The notes under the pieces are model-generated. The model saw only the letters and a program-made list of their open reading frames with translations. It searched no databases and was not told where the DNA came from. Positions 11,404-18,739 of a DNA stretch of 39,807 bases are shown piece by piece. The translations under genes were made by a program, and so were the position numbers. The DNA is from Halioglobus sp. (GTDB lineage Bacteria; Pseudomonadota; Gammaproteobacteria; Pseudomonadales; Halieaceae): NCBI GenBank assembly GCA_028825045.1, contig JAPKAY010000036.1, forward strand, positions 1 to 39,807, given 5' to 3'. How positions within the stretch are numbered: the first letter of the stretch is position 1; the number at the start of each line of letters is the position of its first letter.

Positions 11404-12465
11404 ATGAGTCGCTACTGGAGTGATTTGATCAATAAGCTGACGCCCTACGTACCGGGTGAGCAGCCGCAGTTAGAGAAACTGGTCAAGCTAAATACTAATG
11501 AAAGCCCTTATCCGCCGTCTCCCAGGGTGATGGAGGCGATTTTAGCGGTTGACGCGAACACATTGCGACTATATCCCGACCCGGAATCCGTAGCTCTTCG
11601 GAAAAGTATTGCGGATACGAATGGATTGCAGCTGGAGCAGGTCTTCGTTGGCAATGGCTCCGATGAAGTGATTGCTCTTGCGTTTACTGCACTGCTCAAA
11701 CACAAGTTGCCCATCTACTTCCCCGATATCAGCTACAGTTTTTATCCGGTATGGTCGGAACTATCTGGAGTCGCGCACAGGACTATTCCCCTGACGCCGG
11801 ATTTTAGCGTTGACCCTGACAGCTATCCTTCTGACAACGGCGGTATTATCGTCCCTAATCCCAACGCGCCTACGGGGATATTGATGAGCCTTAGCACTAT
11901 CCGGATCCTACTAGAAAAGAGTGCCGGCTCGGTAGTTGTCATCGATGAGGCCTATATCGACTTTGGTGGCGAATCAGCGGTGTCGCTTATCGATCAATTT
12001 GATAATTTGTTGGTAGTACAAACCTTGTCAAAATCCCGGTCGCTGGCAGGCTTGCGAGTAGGGTTCGCTATGGGTAACGCCGAGCTTATCGAGGCCCTTG
12101 GGCGCGTTAAAAATTCTTTTAACTCCTATCCTCTGGATGTTATTGCCCAGCGGGCTGCGCTGGCAGCGCTGGAGGATGAAGACTACTTTCGCGATAGCTG
12201 TCAGCGGGTCGTCAATGGGCGTGAAAGTCTAGTTGTTGAGTTGACTGCCCTGGGGTTTAAGGTGCTGCCTTCCGGCGCGAATTTCATTTTTGCCACCCAT
12301 TCGACAGCCTCAGCGAAGACTTTGTTTGATCAACTGCGGGAGCAGGGGATTGTCGTGCGCTATTTTAATAAGCCAAGAATCGATAATTTCCTGCGCATCA
12401 GTATTGGAACGGAGGCTGACAACAGCGCCCTCGTGCAAGCGCTTAGGGAACTACTGGAAAGTTAG
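11404..12465 (+). CDS. hisC: Histidinol-phosphate aminotransferase
   Basis: HisC is a PLP-dependent class I/II aminotransferase that makes histidinol phosphate from imidazole acetol phosphate in histidine synthesis. Some relatives also act on aromatic amino acids. The 353-residue protein shows the family landmarks: KLNTNESPYPPSP near the N-terminus, NGSDE (84-88), the PNPNAPTG substrate/PLP loop at 151-158, VIDEAYIDF (179-187), and the Schiff-base lysine in QTLSKSRSLAGLR at K210. ATG 11404 follows an AAGGGTAGGG sequence. No other his gene is in the window. It is separated from the tRNA by a terminator, and I see no good promoter in the remaining 48 bases, so it may depend on read-through. It converges with the ketoacyl synthase gene on the other strand. 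Confidence 0.93.
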   Translation: MSRYWSDLINKLTPYVPGEQPQLEKLVKLNTNESPYPPSPRVMEAILAVDANTLRLYPDPESVALRKSIADTNGLQLEQVFVGNGSDEVIALAFTALLKHKLPIYFPDISYSFYPVWSELSGVAHRTIPLTPDFSVDPDSYPSDNGGIIVPNPNAPTGILMSLSTIRILLEKSAGSVVVIDEAYIDFGGESAVSLIDQFDNLLVVQTLSKSRSLAGLRVGFAMGNAELIEALGRVKNSFNSYPLDVIAQRAALAALEDEDYFRDSCQRVVNGRESLVVELTALGFKVLPSGANFIFATHSTASAKTLFDQLREQGIVVRYFNKPRIDNFLRISIGTEADNSALVQALRELLES

Positions 12466-12489
12466 GTCATTAGCCTTAAAGTACGCCTT

Positions 12490-13611
12490 CTAGGTCTTTT
12501 GGAGTACCAGACTTCCAATACTGTACCCTGCGCCAAAGGAACACAGCACTCCCAAATCCCCACTAGTCAAATCTGCCCGATGTTTGTGAAATGCAATAAT
12601 CGAACCTGCGGAACTGGTATTGGCATACTCATCGAGAATGGTTGGCGCTTCCTGAGGACTTGCATCACGGCCGAGTACCCGGCGGGAAATGAGCTGGTTC
12701 ATGCTGAGGTTCGCTTGATGTAGCCAGAGACGCTTGAGCTGTTCTGGTGCGATTTTCAGACTCTCCAGTTGCGATGATATTTGCGCAGCAACTGCCGGGC
12801 AGACCTCTTTGAAAACCTTGCGTCCCTCCTGCATGAACAGCTTGTCGGCAGAACCGGCGTTGGCTTCATCGCCCCGATTGAGAAATCCAAAATTATTGCG
12901 AATGTTGTTGGAGTAGATTGTTTGAAGCTTGCTGTCCAGGATGAGGTATTGTTCAACGCTATTGGTCGTGTCGACGCTTTCCACGATGACGGCTGTGCAA
13001 ACATCACCAAATATAAAATGAGAATCCCGGTCTCGAAAATTCAGGTGCCCGCTGCAAATTTCCGGATTGACCATTAGTACGCATCTGGCGCTACCAGAAA
13101 GCACGGCGTCTCTTGCCTGTTGTATACCAAAAGTGGCAGAGGAGCAGGCCACATTCATATCAAAGCCAAAACCTTTTATCCCCAATGCATCCTGGACTTC
13201 TACTGCCATGGCCGGATAGGGGCGCTGCATGTTGGATGCGGCTACGATCACCATGTCGATATCTGCAGCAGACTTGCTCGCCTGTTGCATGGCTTCGCGA
13301 GCTGCGGCTACCGCCATTTCGCACTGGATGGACTGGGCCTCATTGGGGCGGTCATCCAGTTGAGGCACCAGACGATCCGGATCTAAGATGCCATCCTTAT
13401 TCATGACATAGCGGGACTTGATGCCGGAAGCTTTTTCTACAAACTCTGCTGACGACGGCTGTAGTGGTGTAAGTTCTCCGGCGGCTATTTGAGTAGCGTG
13501 GTCGGTGTTGTAACGTTCAACATAGGTATTGAAGGAATCAACCAATTCTTCATTGCTGATGGATTCAGAGGGAGTGTATAGGCCGGTTCCGCTAATAACG
13601 ATGTTGGGCAT
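12490..13611 (-). CDS. Beta-ketoacyl-ACP synthase III family protein
   Basis: This 373-residue thiolase-fold enzyme has the Cys-His-Asn triad of KAS III: C156 in NVACSSAT, H298 in LWLHQANLS, and N331 in YANTSSAG. It ends with the [13 protein letters not shown] glycine-rich segment. It is longer than the housekeeping FabH (about 317 residues) and carries an N-terminal insertion (residues 28-55) between the first strands. This suits the longer group that includes Pseudomonas aeruginosa PA3286, which condenses a medium-chain acyl-CoA with malonyl-ACP. That substrate assignment is inference. ATG 13611 has GGAA nine bases upstream; a TTG five codons further up is less likely. The gene follows the gltA terminator and converges with hisC. 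No fab or acyl-carrier gene is adjacent. Confidence 0.85.
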   Translation of the reverse strand: MPNIVISGTGLYTPSESISNEELVDSFNTYVERYNTDHATQIAAGELTPLQPSSAEFVEKASGIKSRYVMNKDGILDPDRLVPQLDDRPNEAQSIQCEMAVAAAREAMQQASKSAADIDMVIVAASNMQRPYPAMAVEVQDALGIKGFGFDMNVACSSATFGIQQARDAVLSGSARCVLMVNPEICSGHLNFRDRDSHFIFGDVCTAVIVESVDTTNSVEQYLILDSKLQTIYSNNIRNNFGFLNRGDEANAGSADKLFMQEGRKVFKEVCPAVAAQISSQLESLKIAPEQLKRLWLHQANLSMNQLISRRVLGRDASPQEAPTILDEYANTSSAGSIIAFHKHRADLTSGDLGVLCSFGAGYSIGSLVLQKT

Positions 13612-13656
13612 GATGGGAAATTCCAATAATTAACGAGTCCTGGCAATCAGCGCCGA

Positions 13657-13684
13657 GAAAAAAAGGCCGCAGGGCGGCCTTTTT
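13657..13684 (-). terminator. Rho-independent terminator of gltA
   Basis: AGGCCGC (13664-13670) and GCGGCCT (13674-13680) form a 7-bp stem with a 3-base loop, flanked by A-runs on the left and T-runs on the right. Read on the minus strand it follows the gltA stop by about 20 bases and ends in a run of seven U. It also insulates the ketoacyl synthase gene from gltA. Confidence 0.87.
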
Positions 13685-13704
13685 ATTTCAATGGATATCC
13701 CACT

Positions 13705-14994
13705 TTAACGCCGATCCAGTGGTATAAATTCCCGCTTGGTATAGCCTGTATATAGTTGGCGAGGTCGCCCAATACGATAGCTGCCGCTGATCATCTCGTT
13801 CCAGTGGGCAATCCATCCGACGGTGCGCCCCACGGCAAATATGACGGTGAACATACTTGAGGGAATCCCAATCGCTTTGAGAATGATGCCAGAGTAAAAG
13901 TCGACATTGGGATACAGCTTTTTGTCGATGAAGTATTTATCTGAAAGGGCAATCTCTTCCAGGCGCTTGGCAATATCCAGCAGGGGATCGTTTTCAATGC
14001 CCAGTTCCGCCAATACCTCGTCAGCGGCTTGCTTCATCACTTTGGCGCGCGGGTCGAAATTTTTGTATACGCGATGCCCAAAACCCATTAGGCGGAATGG
14101 ATCTTCCTTGTCCTTGGCCCGGGCAACAAACTCGTCGATTCTGGACACATCGCCTATCTCTTCCAGCATTTCCAGTACCGCTTCATTGGCTCCGCCGTGA
14201 GACGGGCCCCAAAGAGCAGCAATGCCGGCTGCGATACAGGCAAACGGGTTCGCGCCAGAGGATCCGGCCAGGCGCACGGTAGAGGTCGATGCGTTTTGCT
14301 CGTGATCTGCATGTAGAAGAAAAATCCGGTCCATTGCCTTGGCGAGAACGGGGCTAATCTTGCTCGGCTCGCAGGGGTTACCAAACATCATATGCAGGAA
14401 GTTCTCTGCGTAGCCGAGGCTATTGTCCGGGTACATGAAAGGCTGACCGGTGGAGTACTTGTAACTCATAGCCGCAAGAGTGGGCATTTTGGCGATTAGG
14501 CGAAAGGCGGCAATCTGTCGATGGTGTTCGTCGGATATTTCCAAGGAGTCGTGGTAGAAGGCAGAAAGAGCGCCTACAACGCCACACATAATGGCCATCG
14601 GGTGCGCATCGCGCCGGAAACCGTTAAAAAAAGTACGAATTTGTTCGTTCACCATGGTGTGCTTGTGCACGGTACCGACAAATTGTGCCTTTTGTTCTTT
14701 GGTAGGAAGTTCACCGTAAAGCAGGAGATAGCAGGTTTCCAGGTAGTCGGACTTCTCGGCTAATTCATCGATGGGGTAACCGCGGTGCAGCAGTATTCCC
14801 TTGCCACCATCGATATAGGTAATCTGGCTTTCGCAAGAGGCGGTAGAGACGAAGCCCGGGTCGAAGGTGAACATGCCTTCGGCGGTGAGTCCGCCGACGT
14901 CAACGACATCCGGGCCAAGAGTTCCGGAGTAAATCGGGAGCTCGATGGGATCGTCTACTCCGTCGATTTTCAGAGTGGCTTTTCTATCGCTCAT
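13705..14994 (-). CDS. gltA: Citrate synthase (type II)
   Basis: GltA condenses acetyl-CoA with oxaloacetate, the entry step of the TCA cycle. The 429-residue length matches E. coli GltA (427). The catalytic residues are in place: H266 in [11 protein letters not shown]307 in [10 protein letters not shown] and D365 in [10 protein letters not shown], with the oxaloacetate-contacting H231 in [11 protein letters not shown]. The N-terminal about 50-residue domain typical of hexameric, NADH-sensitive gammaproteobacterial enzymes is present. The gene is divergent from sdhC, as in Pseudomonas. A strong promoter (15057-15030, minus strand) and a terminator frame it as a single-gene transcript. Confidence 0.98.
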   Translation of the reverse strand: MSDRKATLKIDGVDDPIELPIYSGTLGPDVVDVGGLTAEGMFTFDPGFVSTASCESQITYIDGGKGILLHRGYPIDELAEKSDYLETCYLLLYGELPTKEQKAQFVGTVHKHTMVNEQIRTFFNGFRRDAHPMAIMCGVVGALSAFYHDSLEISDEHHRQIAAFRLIAKMPTLAAMSYKYSTGQPFMYPDNSLGYAENFLHMMFGNPCEPSKISPVLAKAMDRIFLLHADHEQNASTSTVRLAGSSGANPFACIAAGIAALWGPSHGGANEAVLEMLEEIGDVSRIDEFVARAKDKEDPFRLMGFGHRVYKNFDPRAKVMKQAADEVLAELGIENDPLLDIAKRLEEIALSDKYFIDKKLYPNVDFYSGIILKAIGIPSSMFTVIFAVGRTVGWIAHWNEMISGSYRIGRPRQLYTGYTKREFIPLDRR

Positions 14995-15029
14995 TTAGGG
15001 TCCTAGGATGTGTCTAACCGGGGGCCACC

Positions 15030-15057
15030 ACTATAAAGTTTCGTAGGTTTTTGTCAA
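15030..15057 (-). promoter_or_regulatory. gltA promoter
   Basis: Read on the minus strand: TTGACA (complement of 15052-15057, perfect -35), a 16-base spacer, and TATAGT (complement of 15030-15035, five of six -10 positions). This leaves a leader of about 30 bases to the gltA ATG. Confidence 0.7.
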
Positions 15058-15178
15058 TTGAACTCGCGCCTATTGTGCTGATTTTCGGGCAACGGAATGG
15101 ATTATCGCTGATCTTGATCGGCGGAGTTTGATGCCGTTAATGGAAGATCAAAAAATACCCCGCGCTGAGGTGCCTGGT

Positions 15179-15207
15179 TTGTATTTGTGTCCGTAAATGC
15201 CTATAAT
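15179..15207 (+). promoter_or_regulatory. sdhC promoter
   Basis: TTGTAT (15179-15184), a 17-base spacer and a perfect TATAAT (15202-15207). Transcription would start near 15214, giving a leader of about 100 bases before the sdhC GTG. Confidence 0.65.
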
Positions 15208-15216
15208 TCGGCGCGT

Positions 15217-15257
15217 TTTGGTTGTAGGACCACAGTGGTAGACGATATGAAACCAAA
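15217..15257 (+). promoter_or_regulatory. Nested hairpin in the sdhC leader
   Basis: TTTGGTT (15217-15223) pairs with AACCAAA (15251-15257). Inside it ACCAC-A-GTGGT (15229-15239) is a second, perfect dyad. It begins only a few bases after the predicted start of transcription, so it would form the 5' end of the long sdh-suc message. Protection from decay or regulator binding is possible; function is not known. Confidence 0.4.
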
Positions 15258-15312
15258 CCGCCTGCTAATTCGATTAATCGCCAGCACTGCGTAACATAAA
15301 CGGTATTCAATT

Positions 15313-15687
15313 GTGAAAGATAAACGCCCCGTAAACCTAGACATCGGGTCCATGCGGCTCCCCATTACCGCATGGGCATCTATAACGCATCGCGCCACTG
15401 GCGTATTCCTGTTTGCCGGCATCGCCGTGCTGCTGTGGGCTCTGGATAGCAGTCTATCCGACCAGGCAGGCTTTGATGCGCTGGGAGAAATGCTGTCCCA
15501 TCCCTTATTCAAGTTGGTGATCTGGGCGGTGGTGTCCGCCCTGATATATCACTCGCTGGCAGGAATAAAGCATCTCGTCATGGATATGGGCATTGGTGAA
15601 ACAATGGCGGCAGGCATACTTGGTGTTCGTATTGTCGTCGCCCTGTCGGTAGTGCTGATTTTGTTGGCGGGGATTTGGATATGGTGA
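15313..15687 (+). CDS. sdhC: Succinate dehydrogenase cytochrome b556 subunit
   Basis: SdhC is one of two membrane anchors of complex II and shares heme b and the ubiquinone site with SdhD. The 124-residue protein keeps the family N-terminus KDKRPVNLDI, the quinone-site motif SITHRATG (S23, R27) and the heme-ligand region IYHSLAGIKHLVMD, with H80 the likely heme ligand. It has three membrane helices (about 29-47, 66-86 and 102-124). GTG 15313 is the start: an in-frame TAA lies seven codons upstream with no ATG between. No clear Shine-Dalgarno sequence is visible, so initiation may be weak or controlled. It overlaps sdhD by seven bases. Confidence 0.96.
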   Translation: MKDKRPVNLDIGSMRLPITAWASITHRATGVFLFAGIAVLLWALDSSLSDQAGFDALGEMLSHPLFKLVIWAVVSALIYHSLAGIKHLVMDMGIGETMAAGILGVRIVVALSVVLILLAGIWIW

Positions 15688-16043
15688 CTCCAGTAACAAG
15701 TTTAGGCCGTTCCGGACTCTACGATTGGTTTGTGCAGCGGGCGAGTGCCGTCATTCTGTTAGCCTATTTTCTCTTTGTGGGTTGGACACTGGTCTGCGGT
15801 GTCGACTACGAAGCCTGGGATGCCTTGTTCTCCCAGACCTGGATGCGGGTGTTCAGCTTACTGGCATTGGTTTCCCTGTGTGCCCACGCGTGGGTTGGTC
15901 TTTGGGCGGTGTTTACCGATTATTTGACCGAGCGCATGCTGGGCGCCGCTGGTAACGCGCTCCGGCTGCTCGCAGAAGCGGTGAGCGCAATCATAATGTT
16001 TACGTATTTTGTCTGGGGCATCCAGATTTTGTGGGGTTTATAA
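15681..16043 (+). CDS. sdhD: Succinate dehydrogenase membrane anchor subunit
   Basis: SdhD is the second membrane anchor of complex II. From ATG 15681 the product is 120 residues with three membrane helices (about 20-38, 54-78, 96-118). Conserved residues are visible: R20 in VQRASAVI, H69 in [17 protein letters not shown], and the D80-Y81 pair whose tyrosine contacts quinone in the E. coli enzyme. A TTG two codons earlier, or the GTG at 15684, could also start it; ATG 15681 is the conventional choice. It overlaps the sdhC stop and ends 2 bases before the sdhA ATG. Confidence 0.95.
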   Translation: MVTPVTSLGRSGLYDWFVQRASAVILLAYFLFVGWTLVCGVDYEAWDALFSQTWMRVFSLLALVSLCAHAWVGLWAVFTDYLTERMLGAAGNALRLLAEAVSAIIMFTYFVWGIQILWGL

Positions 16044-16045
16044 AG

Positions 16046-17818
16046 ATGGCGGCTCTTCGTACTATTTCATTCGACGGGGTTATTGTGGGCGGAGGCGGTG
16101 CGGGTCTGCGCGCGTCTTTGCAAATGGCCCAGTCTGGCTTTAAGACAGCGGTGATTTCCAAAGTTTTCCCAACGCGGTCACACACCGTGTCAGCACAGGG
16201 TGGCATCACTTGCGCTATCGCGTCATCAGACCCCGACGATGATTGGCGGTGGCATATGTACGATACGGTAAAGGGCGCTGATTATATTGGCGACCAGGAC
16301 GCGATCGAATATATGTGCAGTGTCGGCCCCGAGGCGATCTACGAGTTGGAGCACATGGGTCTGCCATTTTCTCGTACCGAAGAGGGCCGTATCTATCAGC
16401 GCCCCTTTGGCGGGCAGTCAAAGAACTATGGTAAAGGTGGTCAAGCCGCGCGCACCTGTGCCGCAGCCGATCGTACCGGTCACGCGCTATTGCATACCCT
16501 TTACCAGGGTAACATCAAGAATCAGACCGTGTTTCTCAATGAGTGGTATGCCACCGATCTAGTTAAAAATCAGGACGGTGCCGTAGTCGGTGTTATCGCC
16601 ATTTGTATAGAGACCGGTGAGACCGTCTATGTGAAATCTAAAGCTACCGTGCTCGCCACCGGAGGAGCGGGCCGCATCTACGCGTCTACCACCAATGCAC
16701 ACATTAATACTGGTGATGGTATTGGCATGGCCTTGCGGGCCGGTTTTCCGGTGCAGGACATTGAAATGTGGCAGTTCCATCCGACCGGAATTGCCGGGGC
16801 TGGGACGTTGGTCACTGAGGGCTGTCGCGGAGAGGGTGGCTACCTAATCAATAAGGACGGGGAACGTTTTATGGAGCGCTATGCGCCCAATGCCAAGGAT
16901 CTGGCGGGACGTGACGTTGTTGCTCGTTCGATGGTAAAGGAGATACTAGAAGGTCGAGGCTGTGGTCCCAATGGCGATTACGTTTATCTCAAGCTGGATC
17001 ACTTGGGTGAGGAAGTTCTGGAAAGTCGCCTACCCGGTATTTGTGAGTTATCTCGAACCTTTGCCCATGTGGACCCGACAAAGGAGCCAGTGCCCGTTGT
17101 GCCCACCTGCCACTATATGATGGGAGGTATACCGACTAATGTGCATGGACAGGCCCTCAACGTTGATCAAAATGGCGAAGACGCTATTATTCCCGGTCTG
17201 TATGCCTGTGGCGAAGTGGCCTGTGTCTCTGTTCACGGCGCTAACCGCCTGGGTGGAAATTCACTGCTCGATCTGGTGGTGTTTGGCCGGGCTTCTGGTT
17301 TGTTTATTGAAAAAGCGCTTCGAGAGGGCATCGAGCTGCGCGATGCGTCTGAGACTGATCTGGAGCAAGCTATGTCTCGTCTGGACAAGGTCAATAACTC
17401 CAGCGGTGGAGAAAAAGCGGGAGACCTGCGAAAGGAACTGCAAAATACGATGCAGAACTACTTCGGAGTATTCCGCAACGGGCCTTTGATGCAGCAGGGC
17501 ATCGTTAAATTAGCTGATTTACGTGCCCGGATTGAAAATGCCGAGTTGTCTGACAAGAGCATGGTCTTCAACACGGCCAGAATAGAGGTCCTGGAATTGC
17601 AGAACCTTTTGGAGGTCGCTGAGGCTACTGCGATTACGGCTGAAGAGCGCAAAGAGAGCCGTGGGGCGCATGCCCGCGACGATTTTGATTCGCGAGACGA
17701 CGAAAACTGGCTCTGTCACTCTGTGTACTTTGCTCCCGATAAGCGCGTGAGCAAACGGGGTGTGAACTTTGAGCCGAAAACGGTTGAGACGTTTCAACCG
17801 ACAATACGTAGTTATTAA
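16046..17818 (+). CDS. sdhA: Succinate dehydrogenase flavoprotein subunit
   Basis: SdhA oxidises succinate to fumarate on covalently bound FAD at the cytoplasmic face of complex II. The 590-residue protein (E. coli 588) has the FAD motif [10 protein letters not shown] (14-23) and H46 in [12 protein letters not shown], the histidine that carries FAD. It also has the dicarboxylate-binding HPTG and CRGEGG segments, and a C-terminus with DDENWLCHS. The frame is open five codons further upstream, but ATG 16046, two bases after the sdhD stop and preceded by GGGG, is the standard start. sdhB follows after 12 bases. Confidence 0.98.
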   Translation: MAALRTISFDGVIVGGGGAGLRASLQMAQSGFKTAVISKVFPTRSHTVSAQGGITCAIASSDPDDDWRWHMYDTVKGADYIGDQDAIEYMCSVGPEAIYELEHMGLPFSRTEEGRIYQRPFGGQSKNYGKGGQAARTCAAADRTGHALLHTLYQGNIKNQTVFLNEWYATDLVKNQDGAVVGVIAICIETGETVYVKSKATVLATGGAGRIYASTTNAHINTGDGIGMALRAGFPVQDIEMWQFHPTGIAGAGTLVTEGCRGEGGYLINKDGERFMERYAPNAKDLAGRDVVARSMVKEILEGRGCGPNGDYVYLKLDHLGEEVLESRLPGICELSRTFAHVDPTKEPVPVVPTCHYMMGGIPTNVHGQALNVDQNGEDAIIPGLYACGEVACVSVHGANRLGGNSLLDLVVFGRASGLFIEKALREGIELRDASETDLEQAMSRLDKVNNSSGGEKAGDLRKELQNTMQNYFGVFRNGPLMQQGIVKLADLRARIENAELSDKSMVFNTARIEVLELQNLLEVAEATAITAEERKESRGAHARDDFDSRDDENWLCHSVYFAPDKRVSKRGVNFEPKTVETFQPTIRSY

Positions 17819-17830
17819 GAGGCGAGAATC

Positions 17831-18535
17831 ATGTTGCAAGTCAGTATTTATCGCTACAACCCCGAGACCGACGCAGAGCCATACATGCAGGATGTGCAGG
17901 TCGACACCGGGGGCAAGGACCTTATGGTTCTGGACGTGATGGAGTTGATTAAGGCCGAGGATGCGACCGTGGTCTATCGACGCTCCTGTCGTGAGGGTGT
18001 CTGTGGCTCCGATGGCGTTAATATGAACGGCATAAATGGACTGGCCTGTGTGACTCCGCTGTCCAAAGCGGTCAGAAAAAACAAGCTGGTGCTGCGTCCT
18101 CTGCCTGGTTTACCCGTAATTCGTGACCTAGTGGTCGATATGAGCCTGTTTTACGCGCAGTACGAAAAGGTGCAGCCTTATTTGCAAAATCATACGCCTG
18201 CGCCGGCTATTGAGCGCCTGCAAACGCCTGAAGAGCGTGAAAAATTGGACGGACTTTACGAGTGTATTCTCTGTGCCTGTTGTTCCACTGCATGCCCCTC
18301 TTTTTGGTGGAATCCCGAACGTTTTATCGGCCCAGCTGGATTGCTGCAGGCCTACCGTTTCCTCGCTGATACGCGCGACACGGCCACTGAGGAAAGACTG
18401 GCCCGTCTCGATGATCCCTTTAGCGTATTCCGGTGTCACGGTATACAGAATTGCGTCAATGTGTGCCCCAAGGGTCTGAATCCAACCCGGGCAATCGGCC
18501 ACATTCGGAGCATGTTGCTCTCACGCGCCACATAA
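17831..18535 (+). CDS. sdhB: Succinate dehydrogenase iron-sulfur subunit
   Basis: SdhB wires electrons from FAD to quinone through three iron-sulfur clusters. The [2Fe-2S] site in RRSCREGVCGSDG uses C53, C58, D61 and C73; the aspartate in place of a fourth cysteine is normal for the E. coli-type enzyme. CILCACCSTACPS and CHGIQNCVNVCPKG supply the [4Fe-4S] and [3Fe-4S] ligands. The length is 234 residues (E. coli 238). ATG 17831 follows GAGGCGAG. The gene ends the sdh part of the operon; sucA begins 204 bases later, the largest internal gap of the TCA cluster. Confidence 0.98.
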   Translation: MLQVSIYRYNPETDAEPYMQDVQVDTGGKDLMVLDVMELIKAEDATVVYRRSCREGVCGSDGVNMNGINGLACVTPLSKAVRKNKLVLRPLPGLPVIRDLVVDMSLFYAQYEKVQPYLQNHTPAPAIERLQTPEEREKLDGLYECILCACCSTACPSFWWNPERFIGPAGLLQAYRFLADTRDTATEERLARLDDPFSVFRCHGIQNCVNVCPKGLNPTRAIGHIRSMLLSRAT

Positions 18536-18540
18536 CATTA

Positions 18541-18580
18541 GATATATATTGTAAATCATTGATATATATATATTTAATAT
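18541..18580 (+). promoter_or_regulatory. AT-rich tract with two GATATATAT copies upstream of sucA
   Basis: GATATATAT occurs at 18541-18549 and again at 18561-18569, exactly 20 bases apart, inside 40 bases that are nearly all A/T. The surrounding genes are much richer in G/C. The tract sits in the 204-base sdhB-sucA gap and may carry a sucA promoter or a binding site for a curvature-sensing protein. I could not choose a convincing -35/-10 pair. Confidence 0.4.
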
Positions 18581-18739
18581 GACCATGGATCCGTAGGTTG
18601 AGACGGATGTAGACCTATTTTTACTGTGGATAAGAATACAAGATGCCAGCGCTGCTGAACCCACCGTTAGTCTGCTGTTGCCAGGCCGTGATTGGCTTCG
18701 GAAAAAGGACTCATTGAATGTGCCCGAGCAGAGGTGCGG

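Larger units (their letters stand above)
14995..15312. other. Divergent gltA/sdhC control region
   Basis: This is the only gene-free stretch above 300 bases. It holds the gltA promoter on the minus strand (15030-15057), the sdhC promoter on the plus strand (15179-15207) and a structured sdhC leader (15217-15257). The stretch between the promoters (about 15060-15178) contains no open frame that I can support and no obvious long repeat. It is the natural place for operator sites of global carbon or oxygen regulators, but I could not match any named site. Confidence 0.7.

Noticed and set aside
18692..18739. Upstream GTG start for sucA
   Set aside because: The family's conserved N-terminus begins at ATG 18740, which has GAGG at the right distance.
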